Below, piece by piece: positions 55,148-64,000 of a stretch of 64,000 nucleotides of DNA. The translations under genes and the position numbers were made by a program. The DNA comes from Xanthobacter sp. NM-59 (GTDB lineage: Bacteria; Pseudomonadota; Alphaproteobacteria; Rhizobiales; Xanthobacteraceae), in the NCBI RefSeq assembly GCF_021401125.1, contig NZ_JACBFQ010000005.1, positions 186,001 to 250,000 on the forward strand. The letters are read 5' to 3'. The notes under the pieces are model-generated. The model ran no database searches and was not told the origin of the DNA. It saw nothing but the letters and a program-made list of their open reading frames with translations. The number at the start of each line of letters is the position of its first letter. Positions within the stretch are counted from its first letter, which is position 1.

Positions 55148-55996
55148 ATGACCAGCAAACCCATTGTGGTGGAGACGGTTCGGGAATTGAGGGCGCTCAC
55201 CGGCGCCTTCCGGTCGGAGGGCGCGCGCATCGCGCTGGTGCCGACCATGGGGGCGCTGCACGCGGGCCACATGGCGCTGGTGCGGCGGGCGCAGGAAGTA
55301 GCGCAGAAGGTGGTGGTCTCCATCTTCGTAAACCCCACCCAGTTCGGTCCCACCGAGGATTTCTCACGCTATCCGCGGACCCTTGAGGCGGATATCGAAA
55401 AGCTCTCCGAGCTTGGCGCCGACGCGGTCTATGCCCCGACGCCGGCCGAGATGTATCCGGAAGGCTTTGCCACGCGCATCACCATGGCCGGCCCCGCCGA
55501 GGGGCTGGAGACGGACTTTCGCCCGCAATTCTTCGCTGGCGTCGCCACGGTGGTGGGCAAGCTCTTCATCCGCTGCGCGCCGGATTTTGCCCTGTTCGGC
55601 GAGAAGGACTACCAGCAGCTGAAGGTGGTCACCCGCCTGTCGCGGGACCTCGACCTGGGTGTCGAGATCGTGCCCGTGCCCACGACGCGCGAGGCGGACG
55701 GCCTCGCTCTGTCCTCCCGCAACGCCTATCTCAGCGCGGAGGAGCGCGCCACGGCGCCGGTGATCTACACCGCGCTGAAGAGCGCCGCGCTCAACATTCG
55801 CGGGGGCGCCGTGCCAGAGGATGCGGTGAAGAAGGCGGCCGACGCCATCGCCGCCAAGGGTCTGAGGGTGGACTATGTGACCGCGCGCCATGCCGAGACG
55901 CTGGCGGCGCTGACCGGAGCCGAGGGCGAGCCCATTCGCCTGCTGGCCGCCGCCTGGCTCGGCACCACCCGGCTTATCGACAATATCGGCGTCTGA
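55148..55996 (+). CDS. panC: Pantothenate synthetase
   Basis: PanC joins pantoate and beta-alanine with ATP to make vitamin B5. The 282-residue protein has the nucleotide-binding signature PTMGALHAGHMALVRRA, the segment VVVSIFVNPTQFGPTEDFSRYPRT, GVATVVGKLF, and the KMSKS-like region FGEKDYQQLKVV. The pantoate-binding part is seen as READGLALSSRNAYLS. It starts at an ATG at 55148 and is followed by a terminator. panB is not adjacent. Confidence 0.97.
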   Translation: MTSKPIVVETVRELRALTGAFRSEGARIALVPTMGALHAGHMALVRRAQEVAQKVVVSIFVNPTQFGPTEDFSRYPRTLEADIEKLSELGADAVYAPTPAEMYPEGFATRITMAGPAEGLETDFRPQFFAGVATVVGKLFIRCAPDFALFGEKDYQQLKVVTRLSRDLDLGVEIVPVPTTREADGLALSSRNAYLSAEERATAPVIYTALKSAALNIRGGAVPEDAVKKAADAIAAKGLRVDYVTARHAETLAALTGAEGEPIRLLAAAWLGTTRLIDNIGV

Positions 55997-56032
55997 GGTA
56001 CCCGCCTCGCGAAGGCGCGTGGAAGAGATCGT

Positions 56033-56067
56033 GGCGGGCCACCCTGAAAGGCGGCCCGCCTTGTTTT

Positions 56068-56068
<1 letters not shown>
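56033..56068 (+). terminator. Rho-independent terminator after panC
   Basis: GGCGGGCC (56033-56040) pairs with GGCCCGCC (56053-56060), followed by TTGTTTTT. It ends the panC transcript at the border with the convergent aapP gene. Confidence 0.87.
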
Positions 56069-56844
<776 letters not shown>

Positions 56845-56858
56845 GATCTGAACCCTTT

Positions 56859-58268
56859 TCAGTGGCGCTGCGCGCGGTCGAGACGCTTCTCCAGCGCCAT
56901 GGAGTATCGCGACATGCCGAAGCAGAAGACGAAATAGACGATGCCGGCGAAGCCGAAGCCCGTGAACAGGGTGGTCGGCGTCGCCCAATTGGGGTCGGTG
57001 AAGGCCGCCCGCATGGCGCCGAGCAGATCGAAGATGGAGACGATCAGCACCAGCGTCGTGTCCTTGAACAGGCCGATGAAGTTGTTGACGATCCCCGGGA
57101 TCACCAGCTTCAGCGCCTGGGGCAGCACCACGAGGCGCATCATGAGGCTGCCCGGCAGGCCGAGCGCCATGGCGCCTTCATACTGCCCCTTGGGAATAGC
57201 CTGGAGACCGCCGCGCACCACCTCCGCCATATAGGCCGAGGCGAACAGGGCGACGCCGACCAGCGCCCGCAGCAGCCCGTCAATGGTGAGCTGGCCGGGC
57301 AGGAACAAGGGCAGCATGTAGGTGGCGAAGAACAGCACCGTGATGAGCGGCACGCCGCGCCAGAACTCGATGAAGAGAATGGAGCTGATCTTCACCAAGG
57401 GCAGCTTGGAGCGCCGCCCCAATGCCAGCAGGATGCCGAACGGCAGCGACACCGTGATGCCCGTGACTGCGATCACCAGCGTCACCAGCAGGCCGCCCCA
57501 CAGGCGCGTTTCCACCGGCACCAGTCCGAAGTTCACATCCGCCGCCAGCAGCACCACGCCCAGCAGGGCCATGACGATGAGCGTGCTCCGCGCCGCGCCC
57601 CTGCCCGCGCCCGGTCCCGCCACGGCGCGCGAGATGCCCGCCGCGACGAGCGCCAGCAGCGCGCTCGACAGGATGAAATCCGCCCAGAACGCGACGGAGA
57701 GCCCGCCCACCTCAGCGCCGGCGGGGAACAGGCCGTCGAAGCCGAGATAGCCCAGCAGGAAGTGCCGCAGGGCGAAATTGCCACCGGTGAGCAGCACGAA
57801 GGCCAGCACCGGATAGACGCCGAAGAACACGATGGCGTTGAGCCGCTTGTACGGCGCCTTCTGGATCAGCAGTGGCAGCAGCAGCAGCGCCCCGAGGGCG
57901 TAGACCACATTCACCCGCCAGCGCTCGTCCGCCGGGTAGAAGCCATAGGTGAGCTGGTTGATCTTGGCCCAGATGAAGGGCCAGCAGGCCCCCACCGAAT
58001 GGCCCACATCCGCCGGCAGGCAGGCATTGCGGTTGGTGCCCTCCCACACGGCGTCGGTGATGAAGAAGCGCACCAGCGGCGGGATCACAGCATAGAGCAG
58101 CCAGATGCCGAACAAAGTGAGCAGCACCTGCGGCACCGAGCCGAACAGATGCGCTCGCGCCCAGCGCAGCGGCCCGCGATCCGAGGTGGGGGGCGGCTCC
58201 GGCTCGCGGAAGGCGGCGGAGACGAAAGCGTGGGGAGAAAGGGCTTGGCCCGAGGTTGAATCGCTCAT
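56859..58268 (-). CDS. aapM: Amino acid ABC transporter permease AapM
   Basis: This is one of the two unusually large permeases of the Aap transporter. The 469-residue protein has extra N-terminal helices and then a C-terminal HisM-type permease domain with the EAA loop seen around [20 protein letters not shown]. The opening helices and the segment [22 protein letters not shown] are typical of AapM. It starts at an ATG at 58268, four bases after the aapQ stop. With AapQ it forms the heterodimeric channel for broad-range L-amino acid uptake. Confidence 0.94.
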   Translation of the reverse strand: MSDSTSGQALSPHAFVSAAFREPEPPPTSDRGPLRWARAHLFGSVPQVLLTLFGIWLLYAVIPPLVRFFITDAVWEGTNRNACLPADVGHSVGACWPFIWAKINQLTYGFYPADERWRVNVVYALGALLLLPLLIQKAPYKRLNAIVFFGVYPVLAFVLLTGGNFALRHFLLGYLGFDGLFPAGAEVGGLSVAFWADFILSSALLALVAAGISRAVAGPGAGRGAARSTLIVMALLGVVLLAADVNFGLVPVETRLWGGLLVTLVIAVTGITVSLPFGILLALGRRSKLPLVKISSILFIEFWRGVPLITVLFFATYMLPLFLPGQLTIDGLLRALVGVALFASAYMAEVVRGGLQAIPKGQYEGAMALGLPGSLMMRLVVLPQALKLVIPGIVNNFIGLFKDTTLVLIVSIFDLLGAMRAAFTDPNWATPTTLFTGFGFAGIVYFVFCFGMSRYSMALEKRLDRAQRH

Positions 58269-58272
58269 GGCC

Positions 58273-59568
58273 TCACCGCTCCACCAGCGCGACGCGCTTG
58301 TTGTACCAGCCCATGACAAGCGAGGTGACGATCGAGATCACGAGATAGACCGCCATGGTCATGGCGATGATCTCGATGGCCTGTCCCGTCTGGTTCAGGG
58401 TGGTTCCCGCGAACACGGCGAACAGGTCGGGATAGCCGACCGCCACGCCGAGCGAGGAATTCTTGGTGAGGTTGAGATACTGGCTGGTGAGCGGCGGCAC
58501 GATCACCCGCATGGCCTGGGGAATCACCACCAGCCGCAGGGTCGGCCCGCCGCGCAGCCCCAGCGAATGGGCCGCTTCGGACTGCCCTTTCGACACCGCC
58601 AGGATGCCGGAGCGCACGATCTCCGCGATGAAGCCCGCCGTGTAGGTGGACAGCGCAATCAGCAGCGCGACGAACTCGGGAATGACGCTGACGCCGCCCG
58701 CGAAATTGAAACCCCGAAGCTGCGGCACCTCGAGGTGCACGGGAAAGCCGACCGCGGCCGCGGCGAGGAACGGCAGCACGATGATGAGCCCGAGCCCGGT
58801 CAAAAACACCGGGAATTGCTGGCCGGTAGCCTCGCGCCTCTTCTTGGCCCAGCGCGCGATGATGAAGCTCACCACCACCGCCACCGCGAGCGCGATGAGG
58901 ATGCCGGACGAGCCTTCGCCGAAGACTGGCCGCGGCAGGATCAGGCCGCGATTGTTGATGTAGACGTCCGGCGCCCCCACCCCCTCGGCGAGACCGGAGA
59001 ACGGCGCGGCCAGCCCGCCAAGCCCGATGGCCGACAGGCCGGAGGCGATGCCCGAAAAAATGGGCTGCAGGCCGATGCCCCAGCTCTGCCGCGGCGTGGG
59101 CAAGGCGGCGAGCACGGCCAGATACCAGAACATGATCTGGAACAGGGGCGGCAGGTTGCGCGTGATTTCCACATACGCGGATGCCAGCGCCTTGATCACC
59201 ACATTCTTGGACAGCCGCGCCACGCCCACCAGGAAGCCCAGGATGGTGGCGAGGATGATGCCGAAGAAAGCCACCAGCAGCGTATTGAGCAGGCCCACCA
59301 GGAAGGCCCGCCCATAGCTCATGTTCTCGTTGTAGGGAATGAGCGTCTGGCTGATGGCGAAGCCGGCGCGATCATCCAGGAAGCCGAAGCCGGAGGCGAT
59401 GCCCAGGCGGGAGAGGTTGGCCTCGGCGTTGGCATAGAACGACCAGGCGAGCCAAACCAGGATCAAGGCGAGCGTGATCTGGATCACCGAGCTTCGCAGC
59501 TTGGGATCGGTCCATGACCACCGCCGTCCCCGCGGGGGCGCGGGGTCTGAAAGGCGAGCATCCGACAT
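58273..59568 (-). CDS. aapQ: Amino acid ABC transporter permease AapQ
   Basis: This is the partner permease of AapM. The 431-residue protein has a cytoplasmic N-terminus (with RRWSWTDPKLRS), a first helix at about residues 30-46, a large non-conserved loop with the Aap-specific LGIASGFGFLDDRAGFAI, and the C-terminal permease domain with the EAA loop at GILAVSKGQSEAAHSLGLRGG. It starts at an ATG at 59568, downstream of aapJ and a stem-loop. It is translated with aapM and aapP. Confidence 0.94.
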   Translation of the reverse strand: MSDARLSDPAPPRGRRWSWTDPKLRSSVIQITLALILVWLAWSFYANAEANLSRLGIASGFGFLDDRAGFAISQTLIPYNENMSYGRAFLVGLLNTLLVAFFGIILATILGFLVGVARLSKNVVIKALASAYVEITRNLPPLFQIMFWYLAVLAALPTPRQSWGIGLQPIFSGIASGLSAIGLGGLAAPFSGLAEGVGAPDVYINNRGLILPRPVFGEGSSGILIALAVAVVVSFIIARWAKKRREATGQQFPVFLTGLGLIIVLPFLAAAAVGFPVHLEVPQLRGFNFAGGVSVIPEFVALLIALSTYTAGFIAEIVRSGILAVSKGQSEAAHSLGLRGGPTLRLVVIPQAMRVIVPPLTSQYLNLTKNSSLGVAVGYPDLFAVFAGTTLNQTGQAIEIIAMTMAVYLVISIVTSLVMGWYNKRVALVER

Positions 59569-59585
59569 GAAACCCTCGGAGGTTC

Positions 59586-59604
59586 GGAAGCCTCGAGGGC
59601 TTCC
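59586..59604 (-). promoter_or_regulatory. Stem-loop between aapJ and aapQ
   Basis: GGAAGCC and its complement enclose a five-base loop just before the aapQ start. Binding-protein operons often use such hairpins to give more binding protein than permease. That function is inferred from position. Confidence 0.55.
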
Positions 59605-59699
59605 TTATATTTTTAGGGTCGGAACGGGCCGTGGCCCGCTCCGCATCTCGTCCAGTGCCGGCGGCCCGCAACAGCGCGCCCGGCCCTGGTGCTGGCGCC

Positions 59700-60710
59700 T
59701 CAGCGCACCGGCATGCCGTATTGGATGCCGCCCTTGTTCCACAGATTGTTCAGGCCACGCTCCAGGCCGAGCGGGGTCGCCGGGCCGAGATTGCGGTCAT
59801 AGATCTCGCCGTAATTGCCGGTGGCCTTCACAATCCGCACCACCCAGTCGGGGGTAAGGCCGACGCCCTCACCATACTTGCCGTCGGTGCCCAGCAGGCG
59901 CTTCACCTCGGGATTGGGAGAGGAGAGCATCTCGTCGACGTTCTTCTGGTTCACGCCCAGCTCTTCGGCGTCCAGCAGCGCGAAATAGGTCCACTTCACC
60001 AGGTCGAACCACTGGTCGTCGCCATGGCGCACCAGCGGGCCGAGGGGCTCCTTGGAGATGGTCTCGGGCAGCACCACGTGGTCAGCCGGATTGGTGAGCT
60101 TCAGGCGCACGGCGGCGAGTTGCGAGCGGTCGGAGGTGAACACGTCGCAGCGGCCGGATTCGTAGGCCTTCACGGTCTCGTCGAGGGTGCCGAAGGCGAT
60201 CACCTCGCGATACTTCATGTTGTTGGCGCGGAAATAATCGGAGACGTTAAGCTCGTTCGAGGTGCCGGTCTGCACGCAGATGGAGGCGCCGTCCAGCTCC
60301 TTGGAGCCCTTCAGGCCCAGCGACTTGCGCACCAGGAAGCCCTGGCCGTCATAATAGGTCACACCGGCGAAGTTGAAGCCCAGCGTGGTGTCGCGCGACA
60401 TGGTCCAGGTGGTATTGCGGGAAAGCACGTCCACCGCGCCCGAAGTCAGGGCCGTGAAGCGGTCCTTGGCCGAAAGGGGGGTGAACTTGACCTTGGTGGG
60501 ATCGTTGAAGATGGCCGCCGCGATGGCGCGGCAGAAGTCCACGTCGAAGCCGCTCCAGTCATTCTTGTCGTTCGGCGTGGAGAAGCCCGGCAAACCTTGA
60601 GACACGCCGCAGTTGAGGGCACCCCTGGTCTTCACGTCGTCGAGGGTGCCGGCGTGGACGGCGCCGACCAGGGACAGAAGGCCGGCAGCTGCGAGGAGGA
60701 AGCGTTTCAC
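59700..60710 (-). CDS. aapJ: General L-amino acid-binding protein AapJ
   Basis: This periplasmic receptor captures amino acids for the AapQMP channel. The 336-residue precursor starts at a GTG at 60710 after AAGGA. It has a signal peptide cleaved after VHA (about residue 20), then TLDDVKTRGALNCGVSQGLPGFS, a segment characteristic of AapJ. Family 3 solute-binding features are WSGFDVDFCRAIAAAIF, RNTTWTMSRDTTLGFNFAGV and VFTSDRSQLAAVR. It heads the operon aapJQMP. Confidence 0.95.
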   Translation of the reverse strand: MKRFLLAAAGLLSLVGAVHAGTLDDVKTRGALNCGVSQGLPGFSTPNDKNDWSGFDVDFCRAIAAAIFNDPTKVKFTPLSAKDRFTALTSGAVDVLSRNTTWTMSRDTTLGFNFAGVTYYDGQGFLVRKSLGLKGSKELDGASICVQTGTSNELNVSDYFRANNMKYREVIAFGTLDETVKAYESGRCDVFTSDRSQLAAVRLKLTNPADHVVLPETISKEPLGPLVRHGDDQWFDLVKWTYFALLDAEELGVNQKNVDEMLSSPNPEVKRLLGTDGKYGEGVGLTPDWVVRIVKATGNYGEIYDRNLGPATPLGLERGLNNLWNKGGIQYGMPVR

Positions 60711-60727
60711 GGAAGGTTCCTTCTTTC

Positions 60728-60756
60728 GGATAACGTCCCGTTGGGCCCCTGCTCAA
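60728..60756 (-). promoter_or_regulatory. Possible promoter of aapJ
   Basis: TTGAGC (60756-60751) and TTATCC (60733-60728) on the minus strand are 17 bp apart. The predicted leader would be very short, about 10 nt, so this is only a candidate. Confidence 0.35.
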
Positions 60757-60870
60757 GGTCTAGCCTCGACGCAGCGCCCCGGGCCGTCTATCCCGCCCAT
60801 CACAGACCGATGTTGCGGTACGGTCAATAGAGACCCAGTGGTTATGCAGTAGCAGGAAGAGGAGGCCGGG

Positions 60871-62070
60871 ATGGCGGGCTCGGAAGACGAAAGCAGGAAC
60901 GCGACCTTGGCACCGGCGACGCAGCTCGTGCATCTCGGACGCGACCCGAAGCGGTTCGACGGCTTCGTCAACACGCCGGTGGTACGCGGCTCCACCGTGC
61001 TCTCGCCCACCTATGATGACCTGATGCACCACCGCGGCCGCTACAGCTATGGCCGGCGCGGCAACCCCACCACCGAGGGGCTGGAAACCGCGCTCAAGGC
61101 GCTGGAGGGCGGTGACGGCGTGGTGCTGACGCCCTCGGGCCTGTCGGCCGTCTCCATCGGCCTGCTCTCCGTGCTCGGTGCCGGCGACCACCTGCTGATG
61201 GTCGACACCGCCTATCGCCCCACCCGCACCGTGTGCGACAGCGTGCTGATGCGCATGGGGGTGGAGACCACCTATTATGATCCGCTGATCGGCGCCGGCA
61301 TCGAGGCGCTCATCCGCGAGAACACGCGCGCCATCTTCCTCGAATCGCCGGGCTCGCAGAGCTTCGAGATGCAGGATGTGCCGGCCATCACGGCGGTGGC
61401 CCGCGCCCGCTCCATCACCACCCTCATCGACAACACCTGGGCCACGCCGCTGTTCTTCAAGCCCCATGCGGTGGGGGTGGACATCTCCATCCAGGCCGGA
61501 ACCAAGTATATCGGCGGCCATGCCGACCTGAATCTGGGCACCATCTCCGCCATTGGCCCGGCCTGGAAGAAGGTGAGCGCCACCCATGGCAATCTCGGCA
61601 TCACCATCTCCCCCGATGATGCCGCGCTCGGCGCGCGCGGGCTGCGCACCCTGGGGGTGCGCCTGGCCCACCACCAGCGCTCGGGCCTTGAGATGGCCGA
61701 ATGGCTCCAGGCCCGGCCGGAGGTGTCGCGGGTGCTCCACCCCGCTTTGCCCACCGACCCGGGTCACGCCATCTGGAAGCGGGACTTCTGCGGCGCCTCC
61801 GGCCTGTTCAGCCTCATCCTGAAGCCGGTGCCCGAGGCGGCGGTGGCGGCCTTCTTCGATGCGCTCACCCTGTTCGGCATGGGCTATTCCTGGGGCGGCT
61901 ATGAGAGCCTCGCCATCCCGTTCGATTGCCGCGACTACCGCACCGCCACCAGCTGGGCGGTGGAAGGGCCGGCGGTGCGCCTGCATATCGGGCTCGATGA
62001 TGTGGGAGACCTGAAGGCCGATCTCGATCGCGCCTTCTCCGCCCTCAATGCGCGCGCCTCCGGCGTGTGA
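60871..62070 (+). CDS. metC: Cystathionine beta-lyase
   Basis: This PLP enzyme of the Cys/Met metabolism family splits cystathionine to homocysteine, pyruvate and ammonia. The 399-residue protein has the PLP-phosphate region YSYGRRGNPTTEGLETAL, the ring-stacking tyrosine segment DTAYRPTR, TLIDNTWATPL, and the PLP lysine in IQAGTKYIGGHADLNLG. The C-terminal GYSWGGYESLA is typical of MetC rather than MetB or MetZ. It starts at an ATG at 60871 after AGGAGG, divergent from aapJ, and is followed 15 bp later by the bestrophin gene. Confidence 0.92.
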   Translation: MAGSEDESRNATLAPATQLVHLGRDPKRFDGFVNTPVVRGSTVLSPTYDDLMHHRGRYSYGRRGNPTTEGLETALKALEGGDGVVLTPSGLSAVSIGLLSVLGAGDHLLMVDTAYRPTRTVCDSVLMRMGVETTYYDPLIGAGIEALIRENTRAIFLESPGSQSFEMQDVPAITAVARARSITTLIDNTWATPLFFKPHAVGVDISIQAGTKYIGGHADLNLGTISAIGPAWKKVSATHGNLGITISPDDAALGARGLRTLGVRLAHHQRSGLEMAEWLQARPEVSRVLHPALPTDPGHAIWKRDFCGASGLFSLILKPVPEAAVAAFFDALTLFGMGYSWGGYESLAIPFDCRDYRTATSWAVEGPAVRLHIGLDDVGDLKADLDRAFSALNARASGV

Positions 62071-62085
62071 GCGGAGCCGTCGCAC

Positions 62086-63009
62086 ATGATCGTCCGCGAG
62101 CGCCCCGGCCTCATTCGCCTGTTCCTGATCCTGCGGGGCTCGGTGCTGCAGCGCATCTTCCCGCAGGTGATGGTGGTCATGGTCCTGTCGGGGCTCGTGG
62201 TGCTGCTCCATGGGCGCCAGCCGGGGCTGGTGCCCTCCTTCAGCGGGGCGCCGTTCGCGTTGCTCGGCATCGCGCTGTCGGTGTTTCTCGGCTTCTCCAA
62301 CAGCGCCTGCTACGACCGCTGGTGGGAAGCGCGGAAGGCCTGGGGCGCGCTGGTGGCCACTACGCGTGACCTGGTGCGCCGCGGCCTGATCCTGGAGCGC
62401 CGGGGGGCCGATGCGCACCGCGCCCGCGACCGGCTGGTGCGGCTGGCCTCAGCCTTCGGCCACACCCTGGTGGCGCATCTTCGGCCCGGCTCAGCCACCA
62501 CCGAGATCGCCCGCACGGCGCCGCCCGATCTGGCGGCGACCCTCGCCGCCAGCGGCAATGGGCCGGAGCTGGTGCTGCGCGCCATGGGACGCGAGCTTGC
62601 GGAGCTGCGCCAGAACGGCCACGTCAGCGACATCGAATACCGCGCGCTCGACGATGCCGTAACGCGGATGAACGATGTCCTGGCCGCCTGCGAGCGCATC
62701 AAGGGCACGCCGGTGCCGTTCGGCTACCTGCTGCTGCTGCACCGCACGGCCTATCTGTTCTGCTTCCTGCTGCCGTTCGGCTTCGCGGACGTGCTGGGGT
62801 GGGCCACGCCGGTGGCCACGGGCCTCGTGGCCTACACCTTCTTCGGCCTGGATGCGCTGGGAAGTGAGCTGGAGGAACCCTTCGGCACCCTGCCCAACGA
62901 TTTGCCGATCGCCGCCCTCGCCACCCAGATCGAGATTGGCCTGCTGGAGGCCATCGGCGAGCAGGAGCTGCCGCCCGCCCCCGAGCCCACCGACCACATC
63001 CTCGTCTGA
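62086..63009 (+). CDS. Bestrophin-family ion channel protein
   Basis: This membrane protein of the bestrophin/UPF0187 family probably forms a pentameric chloride or other ion channel. The 307-residue chain has two helices at about residues 25-70, the family signature FSNSACYDRWWEARKAWG, a cytoplasmic helical part, and two later helices around LLLLHRTAYLFCFLLPFGF. The C-terminal DALGSELEEPFGTLPNDLP is the other conserved block. It starts 15 bp after metC and is probably co-transcribed; a functional link to methionine metabolism is not evident. Confidence 0.9.
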   Translation: MIVRERPGLIRLFLILRGSVLQRIFPQVMVVMVLSGLVVLLHGRQPGLVPSFSGAPFALLGIALSVFLGFSNSACYDRWWEARKAWGALVATTRDLVRRGLILERRGADAHRARDRLVRLASAFGHTLVAHLRPGSATTEIARTAPPDLAATLAASGNGPELVLRAMGRELAELRQNGHVSDIEYRALDDAVTRMNDVLAACERIKGTPVPFGYLLLLHRTAYLFCFLLPFGFADVLGWATPVATGLVAYTFFGLDALGSELEEPFGTLPNDLPIAALATQIEIGLLEAIGEQELPPAPEPTDHILV

Positions 63010-63034
63010 CCGCCGGAAGGGCCGCAGGGGCCCC

Positions 63035-63364
63035 TCAGGTCACCGCGCGGTTGGCCCGCCGCTCGCGCAGGGCGAATTGCAGGTTGCGGATATAGATAAA
63101 GGTGGAGAGCGCCTGCCCGGCGATGAAGACGGGATCGCGCCGGTAGATGGCATAGACCAGCAGCAGCGTACCGCCACCCAGGGAGAAGGTCCAGAACGCG
63201 AACGGGATCACCGAGCGCTGCGCCTTCTCCGAGGCGATCCACTGCACCACGAAGCGCATGGTGAACATGAACTGGGCCACGAGGCCGAGCACGGTCCACC
63301 AGTCGAACTGGTCGATGAAGACCTCGTGCAGGTATTTGCCGATTTCTCCCAGGTAATAGAGCAT
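63035..63364 (-). CDS. Lipid-A-disaccharide synthase N-terminal-domain protein (LAB_N)
   Basis: This 109-residue membrane protein has three hydrophobic segments and the LAB_N signature QFDWWTVLGLVAQFMFTMRF...VQWIASEKAQRSVIPFAFW, ending LSTFIYIRNLQFAL. The domain is found fused to or near lipid A enzymes and in small stand-alone proteins of the PQ-loop/SWEET-like type. The ATG at 63364 overlaps the stop of the upstream glycosyltransferase gene by one base (TGATG), so the two are translated together. A role in handling a lipid-linked sugar for lipid A or envelope decoration is inferred from this pairing. Confidence 0.87.
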   Translation of the reverse strand: MLYYLGEIGKYLHEVFIDQFDWWTVLGLVAQFMFTMRFVVQWIASEKAQRSVIPFAFWTFSLGGGTLLLVYAIYRRDPVFIAGQALSTFIYIRNLQFALRERRANRAVT

Positions 63365-64000
63365 CAGCCGCGCTCCACCACCTGCGGCACCCGGCGGCGC
63401 TTCACCAGCCACCACACGCCGAGCAGATCGGCGATGCCCACCCACAGCCGGTTCCAGAAGCCGTATTTGGACACGCCGTGCCAGCGCTCGCGGTCCACCA
63501 CCTTCACGGTGAGGATGTCGTAGCCCTCGCGCTTCACCAAAGCGGACATGAAGCGGTGCAGGCCATCGAACACCGGCAGCCGCAGATGCACCTCGCGCCG
63601 CACCACCTTGAGGCCGCAGCCGGTGTCGCGGTTACCGTCGTTCAGCATGCCCCGGCGCACGGCATTGGCGAGGCGGGACTGGAAGCGCTTGAAGCGCGTG
63701 TCCTTGCGGCCCTGCCGCTCGCCCTGCACCATGCCCACCTTCTCACCGCCCGCATCGAGCACGCGGACCATTTCAGGCAGGTAAGCCGGGTTGTTCTGCC
63801 CGTCGCCGTCCAGCAACAGCAGCAGGTCGCCGCGCGCGGCACGGGCCCCGGTATCGACGCCCGCGGACTTCCCGCATGACTTGGCGTGCACCAGAATGCG
63901 CAAATAGGGCCGGGTCGCGGCAGCCTTGCGCAGCTCGGCCAGGGTCGCGTCGGTGGAACCGTCATCCACGAAGATCAGCTCGAACGGCTCGAAGTTGAGC
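63364..64000 (-). CDS. Family 2 glycosyltransferase (DPM1-like), N-terminus outside window
   Basis: This enzyme probably transfers a sugar from a nucleotide donor to a polyprenyl phosphate at the cytoplasmic face. The 212 visible residues begin inside the GT-A fold with FVDDGSTDATLAEL, continue with CGKSAGVDTGARAARGD and the metal-binding DGDGQNNP. The acceptor-side block is DTGCGLKVVRRE. The C-terminus has a membrane-associated stretch around LWVGIADLLGVWWL. About 30-40 N-terminal residues are missing. It is coupled to the LAB_N gene by a one-base overlap, the start of a typical lipid A or polyprenyl-sugar modification cluster. Confidence 0.9.
   Translation of the reverse strand, partial: LNFEPFELIFVDDGSTDATLAELRKAAATRPYLRILVHAKSCGKSAGVDTGARAARGDLLLLLDGDGQNNPAYLPEMVRVLDAGGEKVGMVQGERQGRKDTRFKRFQSRLANAVRRGMLNDGNRDTGCGLKVVRREVHLRLPVFDGLHRFMSALVKREGYDILTVKVVDRERWHGVSKYGFWNRLWVGIADLLGVWWLVKRRRVPQVVERG

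Noticed and set aside
56862-58259. A 465-residue plus-strand frame opposite aapM
   Set aside because: Gln/Arg/His-rich antisense translation of a membrane protein gene; no family features.

Overview
The window is GC-rich, densely coding chromosomal DNA from an alphaproteobacterium. The clues are an AapJQMP-type amino-acid transporter, a small ClpS next to ClpA, a phasin, a SPOR-tailed carboxypeptidase, and the tRNA-Tyr/Gly-tuf-tRNA-Trp-secE-nusG-rplKAJL-rpoBC locus in its usual alphaproteobacterial order. Codon use and protein style suggest Hyphomicrobiales, probably Xanthobacteraceae (Xanthobacter, Azorhizobium, Ancylobacter or Starkeya type). That placement is inference. I see no prophage, CRISPR array or intact insertion sequence.

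Layout. 1-2.7 kb: thioredoxin 2 (partial), a hypothetical protein, threonine aldolase and a HicAB-like toxin-antitoxin pair. 3-8 kb: surface polysaccharide genes, with a polyprenyl-phosphate sugar transferase facing an operon for a nucleotide-activated heptose (HddA kinase, a fused HddC-GmhB enzyme and an AGE-family epimerase/isomerase). 8.1-11 kb: a fluoroacetate-dehalogenase-type hydrolase followed by two peptidoglycan enzymes (MepA and a Tat-exported L,D-transpeptidase). 11-12.1 kb: a gene-free stretch with a decayed IS110-type transposase fragment. 12.2-27.8 kb: the transcription/translation locus read on the minus strand, with a small cysteine-rich exported protein inserted between nusG and rplK and a frameshifted cysteine-rich remnant between tRNA-Trp and tuf.

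27.9-37.9 kb: rlmB, an MHS-type MFS transporter with a large periplasmic insertion, tRNA-Thr, a divergent nitroreductase/LLM-flavoprotein pair, an Fe-S oxidoreductase subunit, and a LysR-controlled pair (beta-hydroxyacid dehydrogenase plus aldo/keto reductase) with a perfect palindromic operator. 38.3-39.5 kb: a lower-GC GSCFA-domain gene that looks acquired. 39.9-46.8 kb: thiC under a TPP riboswitch, rfbC, azlCD, and an overlapping pabB-pabC-GNAT folate operon. 46.9-55 kb: a periplasmic protein, clpS-clpA, a phasin, a D,D-carboxypeptidase, and a J-domain/VWA pair. 55.1-64 kb: panC, aapJQMP, a cystathionine beta-lyase, a bestrophin, and a LAB_N/GT2 pair cut by the window edge.

Most of this is core chromosome. 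The best candidates for new biology are the fluoroacetate dehalogenase with every catalytic residue conserved, the HddC-GmhB fusion operon that ends in an AGE enzyme, the SGPK-repeat tail of ClpA, the cysteine-rich proteins inside the ribosomal/RNA polymerase locus, the periplasmic insertion in the MFS carrier, and the GSCFA island bordered by a long inverted repeat.
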